Assembly: GCA_031272005.1 (NCBI GenBank)
Contig: JAISUQ010000025.1
Span: 1 to 15,089, forward strand
Reading direction: 5' to 3'
Source of the DNA: Coriobacteriales bacterium
GTDB lineage: Bacteria > Actinomycetota > Coriobacteriia > Coriobacteriales > UBA8131
Length of the DNA: 15,089 nt
This document shows, in pieces, positions 5,040 through 12,696 of this stretch. Every line of letters starts with the position of its first letter. Position 1 is the stretch's first letter. Below the pieces are notes generated by a model. That model saw only the letters and a list, made by a program, of their open reading frames with translations, searched no databases and had not been told where the DNA came from. Both the position numbers and the translations under genes were made by a program.

Positions 5040-6665
5040 TCAGACATCCAATTCCATGTAGGTATCGAATTCCCTGGTGATGGCCTCAGATGGCGGCTTG
5101 GTCAGCAGGCTGACCACCACCATCACCACCAGCCCGATGACAAAGGCCGGCAGCAGCTCATAGATGGCAAACCAGCCGCCCAGCTTGGCAATCAGCTCGT
5201 GCCAGATGAAGACCATCGCGCCACCGCTGACCATACCGGCCAGCGCTCCGGCAAAGTTCAGCCGCCGCCAGAACAGCGACAGAATCACCAGCGGCCCGAA
5301 GGTGGCGCCGAAGCCGGCCCAGGCATAGCTGACCACGCGGAAGATGGAGGAGTTCTCGTCCAGGGCCACGATGATGCCGAAGACCAGGATGACCACCATC
5401 GTCACCCGGGCGACCATCATGATCAACTTATCCGAAGCGTCCTTCTTGAACAGGCCGCCGAAGAAGTTCTTGGCGATGGCTGAGGAGGCAATCAGCATGT
5501 AGCTGTCTGCCGAGCTCATGGTCGCCGCAAAGATGCCGCTGACCATGATACCGGCGATAAAGGCCGGCAGGATAGCAGTAGCTAAAGCGATAAAGATAGT
5601 TTCACTGCCGGTGGCAGCGGCAAAGCCCGGCAGGCTCCCGCTGACAAAGACCGCCCGCCCCACCAAGCCGATGCAGACCGCCGCGAACAGCGAAATCACG
5701 CACCAGATGATGGCAATCCGCCGCGCCGTCTTGACCTCGGAGGACTTGCGGATGGCCATGAAGCGCAGCAGCACCTGCGGCATACCGAAGTAGCCCAGGC
5801 CCCAGGCCAGAGTGGAGCAGATGGTCAGCAGCGAGACGTTGGTCACCACATCGCCGGAATTGGCAAAGGACTCCGCCACGCCGGTGATGCCCGAAGCGCT
5901 CTCGTAGAGAAAGGCGCCGCTGGCATCCAGCTGCACTACGCCATCGACCTTCAGGTAGCTGGGGTCAGCCATTATAGAGGTGAACCCGGGGATGGTTGCC
6001 AGCACCGAAGTGACATTCTCAATGCCCGCCGCCAGCGCCACGCCGCCCACCAGCACCACAATCAGGGCGCAGAACATCAGTACGCCCTGGATAAAGTCGC
6101 TGACGCTCTCGGCTAAAAAACCGCCCAGGGTAGTGTAGGCAAAGACCACCAGAGCGCCGACTATCATCATCGGCAGATAGCTCCAGCCAAACAGCGAATT
6201 GAACAGCTTACCGGTGGTCACAAAGCAAGACCCCACGTAGATGGAGAAGAAGACCAGGATGAAGATGGCCGCCACGCTCATCAGGATTTTGCGCTCGTCA
6301 TGGAAGCGGTTGGAGAAGAAATCCGGCAGGGTCACGGAATTGCCGGCCACCTGCGAGTACTTGCGCAGCCGCTTGGCGACCAACAGCCAGTTCAGGTAGG
6401 TACCGATGGCCAGGCCCACGGCCGTCCAGACGGCTTCCTGGGCGCCCATCAAAAAGGCCACACCAGGCAGGCCCATCAACAGCCAGCCGCTCATGTCGCT
6501 GGCCTCGGCGCTCATCGCCGCTACCCAGGGGCCGAGCTTGCGCCCGCCGAGGTAAAACTCCTCCGACGAGCTCTGTGAGCGCTTGGCGTAATAAAAGCCC
6601 ACGCCAATAATCACGCCCACGTAGATAATCATTGCTGCCAATACCAGGATTTTATCAGTGCTCAT
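5040..6665 (-). CDS. putP: Sodium/proline symporter, SSS family
   Basis: A 541-residue inner-membrane transporter of the solute:sodium symporter family, about 13 hydrophobic segments, taking up an amino acid (most likely proline) with sodium. Family hallmarks are visible near the N-terminus: EEFYLGGRKLGPWVAAMSAE and ASDMSGWLLMGLPG in the first helices, YLNWLLVAKRLR, and TLPDFFSNRF. These match PutP more closely than pantothenate or sugar SSS members. Start is ATG at 6665 with GGAGGGAG 5 nt upstream; a longer in-frame extension lacks such a site. A minus-strand TATAAT at 6739-6734 is the likely promoter. It is divergent from the aminotransferase gene and monocistronic. The PutP-like motifs support proline but do not prove it. 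Confidence 0.9.
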   Translation of the reverse strand: MSTDKILVLAAMIIYVGVIIGVGFYYAKRSQSSSEEFYLGGRKLGPWVAAMSAEASDMSGWLLMGLPGVAFLMGAQEAVWTAVGLAIGTYLNWLLVAKRLRKYSQVAGNSVTLPDFFSNRFHDERKILMSVAAIFILVFFSIYVGSCFVTTGKLFNSLFGWSYLPMMIVGALVVFAYTTLGGFLAESVSDFIQGVLMFCALIVVLVGGVALAAGIENVTSVLATIPGFTSIMADPSYLKVDGVVQLDASGAFLYESASGITGVAESFANSGDVVTNVSLLTICSTLAWGLGYFGMPQVLLRFMAIRKSSEVKTARRIAIIWCVISLFAAVCIGLVGRAVFVSGSLPGFAAATGSETIFIALATAILPAFIAGIMVSGIFAATMSSADSYMLIASSAIAKNFFGGLFKKDASDKLIMMVARVTMVVILVFGIIVALDENSSIFRVVSYAWAGFGATFGPLVILSLFWRRLNFAGALAGMVSGGAMVFIWHELIAKLGGWFAIYELLPAFVIGLVVMVVVSLLTKPPSEAITREFDTYMELDV

Positions 6666-6733
6666 GCGTGCTCCCTCCAATTTGAGCTCAACAGACCAAC
6701 CGACACGACAAATCCCCAAAACCTTGTAGCTGA

Positions 6734-6739
6734 ATTATA
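6734..6739 (-). promoter_or_regulatory. Likely -10 element of the symporter gene
   Basis: TATAAT on the minus strand, 68 nt before the symporter ATG. The -35 region is weak, with the best candidate TTACCC at a long spacing. The plus-strand promoter for the divergent aminotransferase is not clear; TACTAT at 6753-6758 is a possible -10, followed by a small AGAGC-GAAAA-GCTCT hairpin (6766-6780) in the leader. Confidence 0.5.
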
Positions 6740-6803
6740 CGGCACTTTGGGCTACTATGGGTAACAGAGCGAAAAGCTCTCGGACAATTGGTGAGAGGTG
6801 CAT

Positions 6804-8114
6804 ATGAAATACCAGGATATGGAGAAGGCCGCGCTTCAGGCCGAGCAGGCAGCGCTGCAGGAGCGCTACGACGCCTTTGTGGCCCGGGGCCTGAAGCTGA
6901 ACATGGCCCGTGGCAAGCCCTCGCCGGAGCAGTTGGATCTCTCCGCAGGGTTGTTATCCGCCATTCAGCCGGGCGGCGGCCGGGCGTCGACAGATTCAAC
7001 GCCCGGCAGCACCTGGCCGGCCGACAGCGCCGGCGACGACGTGCGCAACTACGGCGGCCTGCTGGGTATCCCCGAAGCCCGGGCCCTGATGGCCGACGTG
7101 CTCGGCGTGCCGGCCGCCAACGTCATGGTCGGCAACAATTCCTCCCTGACCATGATGTACGATACCGTCGCCCGCTCGGTTGCCCTGGGCGTGCGCGGCT
7201 TCACTCCCTGGAGCAAGCTGGAGAAGGTCCGCTTCCTCTGCCCGGCCCCCGGCTACGACCGCCACTTTGCCGTCTCCGCCGCCTTCGGCATCGACAACAT
7301 CGCCGTGCCGATGACCCCTGACGGCCCGGACATGGCCACCGTCGAGCACTACGTGAACACCGATGCCTCGGTCAAGGGCATCTGGTGCGTGCCCAAGTAC
7401 TCCAACCCCCAGGGCGTCACCTACTCCGATGAGGTGGTCCGCCGCTTTGCCGAGCTGCACCCGGCGGCCGGCGACTTCCGCATCTTCTGGGACAACGCCT
7501 ATGCCGTCCACGACCTCGACCCTGCCCAGCCCGCCCGCCTCGCCGACCTCAAAAGCGCCTGTGAGCAGGCCGGCAATCCGGACATCTGGTATATGTTCGC
7601 CTCCACCTCCAAGATCACCTTCGCCGGCAGCGGTATCGCCGCCCTGGCCACATCCGCAGACAACCTGGCCAGCATCAGCCAGCAGATCGCCTTCCAGACC
7701 ATTGGTCCGGATAAGGTCAATCAGTTGCGGCATGTGGCCTTTTTGCAAGATCAGGACGGCGTGCGCCAGCAGATGCGCCAGCACGCCAGCATCCTGGCTC
7801 CGAAGTTCGCCGTGGTGCAGGAAACGCTGCAGCGCGAGTTGGCGGGCACAGGCACCGGCACCTGGACGCAACCCCGCGGTGGCTACTTCATCTCCTTTGA
7901 GGGCTTGCCCAACACCGCCAGGCGCACCGTGGCACTGGCCAAGGCTGCCGGCGTGGTACTCACCGGTGCCGGCGCCACCTGGCCCTACGGTGAGGATCCG
8001 GCCGACAGCAACATCCGCATCGCTCCCAGCTACCCCTCTGTGGAGGAGTTGGCCCTGGCCAGCGAGCTGCTCAGCGTCTGCGTGCGCCTGGCCGCCATCG
8101 AAGTGCTGCTCTGA
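6804..8114 (+). CDS. PLP-dependent aminotransferase, class Ic (aspartate aminotransferase type)
   Basis: A 436-residue fold-type I enzyme. It matches the aminotransferase subgroup represented by the Corynebacterium glutamicum aspartate aminotransferase (Pfam Asp_aminotransf). Visible blocks are NMARGKPSPEQLDLS near the N-terminus, RNYGGLLGIPEARALM, VGNNSSLTMMYD, FLCPAPGYDRHF, WCVPKYSNPQG, and the cofactor lysine K270 in FASTSKITFAGSG. The final RIAPSYPSVEEL holds the substrate-carboxylate Arg. ATG is preferred over GTG two codons earlier because GAGAGG is then correctly spaced. An antisense open frame covers the gene but shows only its mirror composition. The NTPase gene follows 24 nt later. 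Aspartate or alanine is the likely amino donor; specificity cannot be read from sequence. Confidence 0.9.
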   Translation: MKYQDMEKAALQAEQAALQERYDAFVARGLKLNMARGKPSPEQLDLSAGLLSAIQPGGGRASTDSTPGSTWPADSAGDDVRNYGGLLGIPEARALMADVLGVPAANVMVGNNSSLTMMYDTVARSVALGVRGFTPWSKLEKVRFLCPAPGYDRHFAVSAAFGIDNIAVPMTPDGPDMATVEHYVNTDASVKGIWCVPKYSNPQGVTYSDEVVRRFAELHPAAGDFRIFWDNAYAVHDLDPAQPARLADLKSACEQAGNPDIWYMFASTSKITFAGSGIAALATSADNLASISQQIAFQTIGPDKVNQLRHVAFLQDQDGVRQQMRQHASILAPKFAVVQETLQRELAGTGTGTWTQPRGGYFISFEGLPNTARRTVALAKAAGVVLTGAGATWPYGEDPADSNIRIAPSYPSVEELALASELLSVCVRLAAIEVLL

Positions 8115-8138
8115 GCCGGGCTGGGCGAGGCCAGTATC

Positions 8139-8669
8139 ATGGGTTATATGTTCCTGACCGGAAAAAGCGGCGCCGGTAAAACCACCTGGTTGCTCGGAGA
8201 AGTCGGGAGAGCACGCGCCGCCGGGCACACGGTGGTGGGGATAATCACCCCGCCGATCTTCGGCAAGAAGGATAAACTGGGGATAGAGGCCTGGCTGCTG
8301 CCCACCGACGAGCGCTTCAACCTGGCCAACGTGCAGCCCCGGGTGGCGCAACCCACCGCCCCCACGCGCCCGGACGCCGACCTGGCCTGGCGTTTCGACG
8401 ATACCGCCGTGCAACGTATCAACGACCACCTGCAGACTCTGGCCTTCCCCGCAGCCCAGAGCCCCGAGACCCTGCTGGTCATCGACGAGATTGGTCCTTT
8501 GGAGCTGCTCAAGGGCGCCGGCTTCACCGCCGCCCTGGACCTGCTGGATAAGCAAGTATACGAGCAAGCTATCGTAGTTATCCGCCCCAGCCTGATTGAA
8601 TTGGCTCAGCAGCGCTGGCCAGGCAGCGAGGTCAGGACGGCTTCAACGGCAGGCAGGCTGGTTCTCTGA
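8139..8669 (+). CDS. THEP1-type nucleoside-triphosphatase (NTPase_1 / DUF265)
   Basis: A 176-residue P-loop protein. The Walker A motif is TGKSGAGKTT (7-16), and the Walker B LLVIDEIGPLEL (112-123) has the DEIGPLEL signature of the THEP1 family, whose members hydrolyse many NTPs and possibly act on RNA or nucleotides. A family-typical GIITPPI segment lies at 34-40. Length agrees with the family. ATG has GCGAGG upstream; a second ATG three codons later is possible. It probably shares a transcript with the aminotransferase. Its last 38 nt overlap the 3' end of the convergent ABC ATPase gene, and its C-terminus lacks any further recognisable motif. Some family members sit near metal-cofactor genes, which fits the next locus, but that link is inference. 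Confidence 0.88.
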   Translation: MGYMFLTGKSGAGKTTWLLGEVGRARAAGHTVVGIITPPIFGKKDKLGIEAWLLPTDERFNLANVQPRVAQPTAPTRPDADLAWRFDDTAVQRINDHLQTLAFPAAQSPETLLVIDEIGPLELLKGAGFTAALDLLDKQVYEQAIVVIRPSLIELAQQRWPGSEVRTASTAGRLVL

Positions 8670-9606
8670 CACCGGGGGCAATCTCCACATCCACCACCGC
8701 CACCTGGGCGTGATAGATCTGCTGCATCCGCTCGGTGGTGATGGCCTCGCGCGGAGTGCCGCTCATCAACACCTGACCCTCGTGCATCACAATCACCCGG
8801 TCGGCGCAGTAAAAAGCGTGCGCCGGGTCGTGGGTGACCATCAGCACACTCATGCCCTCGTTGGCCAGGCTGCGCATCCGCGACAGCACCAGCTGCTGGT
8901 TGCCGAAGTCCAGCGAGGCGGTTGGTTCGTCCATCACCAGCAGGCGCGGTTGCTGGGTGATGGCCCGGGCAATCAGTACCAGCTGCTGCTGGCCGCCGGA
9001 GAGCTTGGTGTAGGTGCGCTCGGCCAGCTGCTCGATGCCCAGCTGGGTCAGGGCGCGATAGGCCACCTGGCGGTCGTGGTCGGTGACCACCGCCAGGCGG
9101 TTGACGTAAGGCGTGCGCCCGAGCAGCACCACATCGGCCACTTCAAAGGGGAAGGGCGGCGTGTGCGTCTGGGGGATATAGGCAATCAACCGGGCCAGCT
9201 CCTTCTCCGCCAGATGGCTGGTGGAGCGGCCGTCGATGAGCACATCTCCGGCGAAGGGCTTAAGCAGCCCGAGGATGGTCTTCAGGACGGTAGTCTTGCC
9301 GCAGCCGTTGGCGCCGATGATGCAGACGAACTCACCGGGCGCCACTTCAAAGGAGACTTCGCTGAAGACTTCCTTCTTGTAGTAGCCACCACTGAGGGCA
9401 TTGACGCGGAGAAGTGCGGGCGCAGGTGCAGCACCGGGCGTGGGCGCAGGTGCAGCACCGGGCGTGGGCGCGGGTGCGGGCGCGGCCCCGGACATGGCCC
9501 CAGACGCGGACGCAGCCTCGGATGCGGCCCCAGGCGCAGCCGCCGCACCTGAGCTCAGCGCGCCCCCGTTGTCAGCAGCAGCTGCTCGTTGCGACTTATC
9601 CACCAT
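8632..9606 (-). CDS. ABC importer ATP-binding protein, FecE/BtuD type, with Ala/Pro N-terminal tail
   Basis: The 324-residue ATPase of a FecCD-type importer (iron chelate, cobalamin or Mo/W oxyanion class). Walker A is GANGCGKT (98-105), Q-loop Q146, signature LSGGQ (202-206), Walker B LLVMDE (222-227) and switch His H259. Residues 1-65 are an unusual low-complexity Ala/Pro/Gly/Ser tail, partly from two exact 24-bp DNA repeats; normal family members start near residue 65. ATG overlaps the permease stop (TAATG), so the tail is probably translated, although an internal start cannot be excluded. It is the last gene of the fmdE-permease-ATPase operon. The gene end overlaps the convergent NTPase gene by 38 bp. 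Confidence 0.92.
   Translation of the reverse strand: MVDKSQRAAAADNGGALSSGAAAAPGAASEAASASGAMSGAAPAPAPTPGAAPAPTPGAAPAPALLRVNALSGGYYKKEVFSEVSFEVAPGEFVCIIGANGCGKTTVLKTILGLLKPFAGDVLIDGRSTSHLAEKELARLIAYIPQTHTPPFPFEVADVVLLGRTPYVNRLAVVTDHDRQVAYRALTQLGIEQLAERTYTKLSGGQQQLVLIARAITQQPRLLVMDEPTASLDFGNQQLVLSRMRSLANEGMSVLMVTHDPAHAFYCADRVIVMHEGQVLMSGTPREAITTERMQQIYHAQVAVVDVEIAPGVREPACLPLKPS
9418..9489 (-). repeat. 24-bp tandem repeat in the ATPase N-terminal tail
   Basis: Two identical 24-bp units (9418-9441 and 9442-9465) and a degenerate third run in frame and encode repeats of PTPGAAPA in the ATPase. The unit preserves the codon phase. It gives a flexible tail with no known role in ABC ATPases. Confidence 0.9.
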
Positions 9607-10715
9607 TACCGCCAGCCCTTCATATTATGCTTGAAGATGAAGACGAAAAACGGCACGCCGAGGATGGCCGTGAGGATGCCGATGGGTATCTCGTAGCTGG
9701 TCAGGTTGCGGGCGATGTCATCAACAATCAGCAGGTAGCTGGCGCCGATGAACAGCGAACAGGGCAGCAGCACCCGGTAGTTGGGCCCCACGATGGCCCG
9801 CGCCAGGTGGGGGATGACCAGGCCCACCCAGCCAATCAGTCCGGCTACCGCCACCGACACCGAGGCCAGCAGCGTGGAGCCGATGATTACCAGAAGGCGG
9901 GTGCGCCGGGTATTGACGCCCATGGCCCGGGCTTCCTCGTCGCCAAAGGACAACACGTTGAGGTTCCAACCCTGTACCAGCAGCAACCCAAAGCCGCAAA
10001 GCAATGGCACGACGGCAAAGGTCAGGTCCTTGAGGTTGGCGGAGTGGAAGCTGCCCATCAGCCAAAACGTCAGTGCCGGCAGCTTGTCCTGGGCGTCGGC
10101 GAACAGCTTGACGAAGGACATGCCGCTCTGGAACAGCGTGGAGATCATGATGCCGCCCAGTACCAGGCCGAGCACCGGGTCGTAGCGGATCAGCGAGTTC
10201 AGCCCCACGGCCAGCCCCACCGCCAGGAGTCCGCCTCCGAAGGCGCACAGCTGCACCACCGCCATCGGCTGGTTGAAGAGCATCGCCAGACCCGCGCCCA
10301 ATGACGCTCCGGCCGAGGCGCCCAGCAGATCCGGGGAGACCAGCGGGTTTTTGAACATCCCCTGGTAGGCGGCCCCGGCGCTGGAGAGCGCCGCCCCCAC
10401 CAGCATCACCAGCAGGATGCGCGGGATGCGAATATTGAAGATGGTGGTATCGATGCGGTTGTAATCGCTGCCGGGGGTGATGGTCTCCGCAGCGAAGAAA
10501 TGCCGCCAGATGCCCGAGACCAGCTCGCCCGGGGCGATGGCAAAGCGGCCGATGGCAAAGGAAACCAGCACGATGACCAGCAGTGCCAGAGCCAGCAGGC
10601 CATAGACCCACAGTGGTACCTTGCGCCCGAAGACCCGCCGGGCTTCGGCTTCGGCGGTGGTGGCGCTGGCGCTGGCACTGCTCTCAGCGTCGAGGGTTGT
10701 CTCCAGCTTGCTCAA
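9606..10715 (-). CDS. ABC importer permease, FecCD family
   Basis: A 369-residue permease of about 9-10 transmembrane helices. FecCD hallmarks are present: RIPRILLVMLVGAALSSAGA followed by YQGMFKNPLVSPDLLGAS, and late in the protein GLIGWVGLVIPHLAR. It forms the membrane channel of the importer with the ATPase encoded next. The only reasonable start is TTG at 10715, one nt after the stop of the fmdE-like gene, so translation is probably coupled; longer frames run back into that gene. The first about 30 residues are hydrophilic and Ser/Ala-rich (SASASATTAEAEA), longer than usual. Substrate is inferred from context to be a molybdate/tungstate or metal complex. Confidence 0.92.
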   Translation of the reverse strand: MSKLETTLDAESSASASATTAEAEARRVFGRKVPLWVYGLLALALLVIVLVSFAIGRFAIAPGELVSGIWRHFFAAETITPGSDYNRIDTTIFNIRIPRILLVMLVGAALSSAGAAYQGMFKNPLVSPDLLGASAGASLGAGLAMLFNQPMAVVQLCAFGGGLLAVGLAVGLNSLIRYDPVLGLVLGGIMISTLFQSGMSFVKLFADAQDKLPALTFWLMGSFHSANLKDLTFAVVPLLCGFGLLLVQGWNLNVLSFGDEEARAMGVNTRRTRLLVIIGSTLLASVSVAVAGLIGWVGLVIPHLARAIVGPNYRVLLPCSLFIGASYLLIVDDIARNLTSYEIPIGILTAILGVPFFVFIFKHNMKGWR

Positions 10716-10716
10716 C

Positions 10717-11271
10717 TCAGAGGACCCTGTAGTAGCTCTCCAGTCCGGCGCAGGTCTTGCAGAGTACCTGGCCGTCGACCTCCACATCGCGGTTGTCCAT
10801 GACCTTCTCGCCGCACTGCTCACAGATTACCGAACGCTTGGGGCGCCCGGGCAGGTCGTATTCGTCGATGTCCAGCTCCACATCCTCGACCTTGAACATC
10901 TGCTCGTCGCTGAACTGCTCAAAGTACTCCACCAGATCGGCGCCTTCCGGGGCCTTTTCGTTGTTGATGCTGGCAATGCGGATGGCCTTGCCGCTGGGGA
11001 TGTCGTAGAAGCAGGCCGCCATCTTGCCCAGGTCGTGCCACTTCAGGCGGCGCTTGCCGATATGGCAGGCGGTAACCGAGGTGATGGCGTCGGCCAGGCA
11101 GCGATCGGCCTCGACAAAGGCCACCAGGTCGCGATAGCTTTCGGCGTCTTCGATACCGAAGTGCTCCAGGGCCAGGCGTGAGATGCGGGTGCCGATGACC
11201 TGTCCGGCGCAGAGGTGGCCATGAAAGGCCACAGCCTTCTCCAAATCCTCCTTGAAGCTGGTTTTAGACAT
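10717..11271 (-). CDS. FmdE-family protein with C-terminal zinc ribbon
   Basis: A 184-residue cytoplasmic protein of the FmdE family, named after a formylmethanofuran dehydrogenase-associated subunit. In bacteria it is often encoded with molybdate/tungstate or metal-chelate importers, with no settled function. The metal-site signature FHGHLCAG gives H17, H19 and C21, and a four-cysteine zinc ribbon (C150-x2-C153, C171-x2-C174) closes the protein. ATG at 11271 has AAGGAGG 4-5 nt upstream. It is the first gene of an operon with permease and ATPase and is transcribed from a clear promoter that carries a dyad. A role in metal delivery or in sensing or handling the imported metal is inferred, not shown. 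Confidence 0.9.
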   Translation of the reverse strand: MSKTSFKEDLEKAVAFHGHLCAGQVIGTRISRLALEHFGIEDAESYRDLVAFVEADRCLADAITSVTACHIGKRRLKWHDLGKMAACFYDIPSGKAIRIASINNEKAPEGADLVEYFEQFSDEQMFKVEDVELDIDEYDLPGRPKRSVICEQCGEKVMDNRDVEVDGQVLCKTCAGLESYYRVL

Positions 11272-11305
11272 GAATCCTCCTTCTGAATGGCTACAAGTAA
11301 GACTT

Positions 11306-11336
11306 CCATTATCCATGTAAAATAATGGTTTCGCAA
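11306..11336 (-). promoter_or_regulatory. Promoter and dyad of the fmdE-like operon
   Basis: TTGCGA (11336-11331) and GATAAT (11313-11308) on the minus strand are separated by exactly 17 bp. An inverted repeat CCATTAT-N9-ATAATGG (11306-11312 and 11322-11328) overlaps the -10 and spacer, a position suited to a repressor. The dyad differs from the operator on the divergent side, so the two operons may answer to different regulators. Confidence 0.65.
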
Positions 11337-11339
11337 GAC

Positions 11340-11361
11340 AAATGTTCTAGTTGGAACATTT
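11340..11361 (+). promoter_or_regulatory. Dyad overlapping the binding-protein promoter -35
   Basis: AAATGTTC and its exact complement GAACATTT are separated by 6 bp. The right half overlaps the -35 hexamer of the binding-protein promoter. Half-site orientation (GTTC outside, GAAC inside) is the reverse of a LexA box. A repressor operator is likely; the protein is unknown. Confidence 0.55.
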
Positions 11362-11380
11362 CGCGGAGATGTGCTATAGT
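11351..11380 (+). promoter_or_regulatory. Promoter of the substrate-binding protein gene
   Basis: TTGGAA (11351-11356), an 18-bp spacer, and TATAGT (11375-11380) with a TG extended -10 (11372-11373). The leader before the ATG is about 80 nt and holds the AAGGAGG site at 11448. Confidence 0.65.
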
Positions 11381-11465
11381 ACTGTGACGTTCTTCAAACA
11401 GAATAAAAATGCAGGAGAACAGTATGTTAACCGAAATAGCAATTCATAAGGAGGAAACACAAAAA

Positions 11466-12653
11466 ATGAAGAATTCGAGGAGAAAACCGCTGGTCAGAGA
11501 GCTGCAAAAGCTGATGCTGCTGTGCCTGTCGCTGCTGTTGGCAGCCAGTATGGTGCTGTTCAGTGGCTGTCAGGACAAAAGCGCCGGCACCGAGACCACC
11601 GACGAGCCCAGCCAAACCGCCACCGAAACCGAAGTCGACCCCATGGCCGACCGCACCATCGTTGACGCCGCTGGCCGCGAGCTGACCATCCCCGGCGTCG
11701 GCGCTCTGGAGCGGGTCTACTTCACCGGCGCCACCGGCGAGATCTACACCTTCACCCTGGCTCCGGAGTTGGCCGTGGGCACTACCATGGAATACACCCC
11801 GGAGGAGCTGAAATACCTGCCGGCCGAGATGGCCGATCTGCCGGTCATGGCTTCCCTGAACGGCGGCGCTCAGCTCAATCCGGAGGAGATTGTGGCCCAG
11901 GATGTCCAGATTGTCCTCAGCGTCTGCACCGCTGCACCCACCGAGGCCGACATCTCCCAGGCCGATGAGCTGCAACTGCAGATCGGCGGCGTGCCGGTAG
12001 TGGTGCTGGACGGCTCGTTTGACAAGGTGGCAGAGACCTACCGCCTGCTCGGCGAGATCTTCGGCAAGGAGGAAGCCGCCGAAGAGCTGGCCACCTATTG
12101 CGAAACAGCCTACGCCAACGTTACCGCCGCTGTCGCCCAGGTACCGGAGTCCGAGCGCGTCAGCCTCTACTACGCCGAAGGCCCCGAGGGCCTGCAGACC
12201 GAGCCCGAGACCTCGACGCATGCCTACATCTTCCAGGTAGCCGGCGCTAAAAACGTTGCCGAGGTGGAGGCCAAGGGCGGTAAGGGCATGAGCGACGTCT
12301 CCCTGGAGCAGGTCATCGCCTGGAATCCGGACGTCATCATCGCCTGGGATGAGATGGTGCGTGGTGGCGCCGATCAGCTGATTCGCACTGATTCAGACTG
12401 GGCCTCAATCAAGGCTGTCCAGGATGGTCGGGTCTACACGATGTGCAACACCCCGTTCTCCTGGTGCGACCGCCCGCCCTCTGTCAACCGCTTCTTGGGT
12501 ATGCAGTGGGTGGCCAACATACTCTATCCGCAATACTACGATGTGGATATGGTCGAGGTGACCAAGGAGTTCTACAGCAAGTTCTACCACGTGGAGCTGA
12601 CTGACGACCAGGCCAAAGAGCTGCTGGGCAACAGCTATCCACCAGTCCAATAA
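11466..12653 (+). CDS. ABC importer substrate-binding lipoprotein, FecB/MolA type
   Basis: A 395-residue lipoprotein. A basic N-terminus, hydrophobic segment and lipobox LFSGC (31-35) anchor it to the membrane at C35; an acidic Thr/Ser linker follows. The body is a type III periplasmic-binding fold: VDAAGRELTIPG begins domain one, VVVLDGSF lies near the hinge, and WNPDVIIAWDE closes the second lobe. A late RPPSVNRFLGMQWVANILYP block is what I recall from Mo/W- and iron-type binding proteins of the MolA group. ATG at 11466 has AAGGAGG at 11 nt; an upstream in-frame ATG lacks a good site. It is divergent from the operon encoding permease and ATPase, with which it should form one importer. A metal oxyanion or chelate is the likely substrate, not proven. 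Confidence 0.92.
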   Translation: MKNSRRKPLVRELQKLMLLCLSLLLAASMVLFSGCQDKSAGTETTDEPSQTATETEVDPMADRTIVDAAGRELTIPGVGALERVYFTGATGEIYTFTLAPELAVGTTMEYTPEELKYLPAEMADLPVMASLNGGAQLNPEEIVAQDVQIVLSVCTAAPTEADISQADELQLQIGGVPVVVLDGSFDKVAETYRLLGEIFGKEEAAEELATYCETAYANVTAAVAQVPESERVSLYYAEGPEGLQTEPETSTHAYIFQVAGAKNVAEVEAKGGKGMSDVSLEQVIAWNPDVIIAWDEMVRGGADQLIRTDSDWASIKAVQDGRVYTMCNTPFSWCDRPPSVNRFLGMQWVANILYPQYYDVDMVEVTKEFYSKFYHVELTDDQAKELLGNSYPPVQ

Positions 12654-12662
12654 TACTCGCAG

Positions 12663-12689
12663 AGGGGGCGGGTTTCAGGCCCGCCCCCT
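12663..12689. repeat. GC-rich hairpin between convergent genes
   Basis: AGGGGGCGGG pairs perfectly with CCCGCCCCCT across a 7-nt loop. It lies between the binding-protein stop and the XdhC stop and may end either transcript, but no U tract follows. Its core resembles the palindrome at 5004-5030. Confidence 0.65.
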
Positions 12690-12696
12690 GTTGCAT

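Noticed and set aside
6996..8567. 523-codon minus-strand open frame over the aminotransferase and NTPase genes
   Set aside because: It spans two genes with clear family motifs on the opposite strand. Its Gly/Val/His-rich product is the usual antisense reading of GC-rich codons, with no ribosome site and no recognisable domain.
9418..9489. CRISPR-like array in the 24-bp repeats
   Set aside because: The units abut without spacers, are in frame and encode peptide repeats. The same holds for the 18-bp units at 3377-3520.
8596..10304. Two long plus-strand open frames opposite the ATPase and permease genes
   Set aside because: Both are antisense to complete ABC transporter genes with all motifs present. 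Their Gly/His/Gln-rich products resemble no family.
11340..11361. Second LexA box in front of the binding-protein gene
   Set aside because: The half-sites are GTTC then GAAC, the reverse of the CGAAC-N4-GTTCG order, and the 6-bp spacing is wrong.
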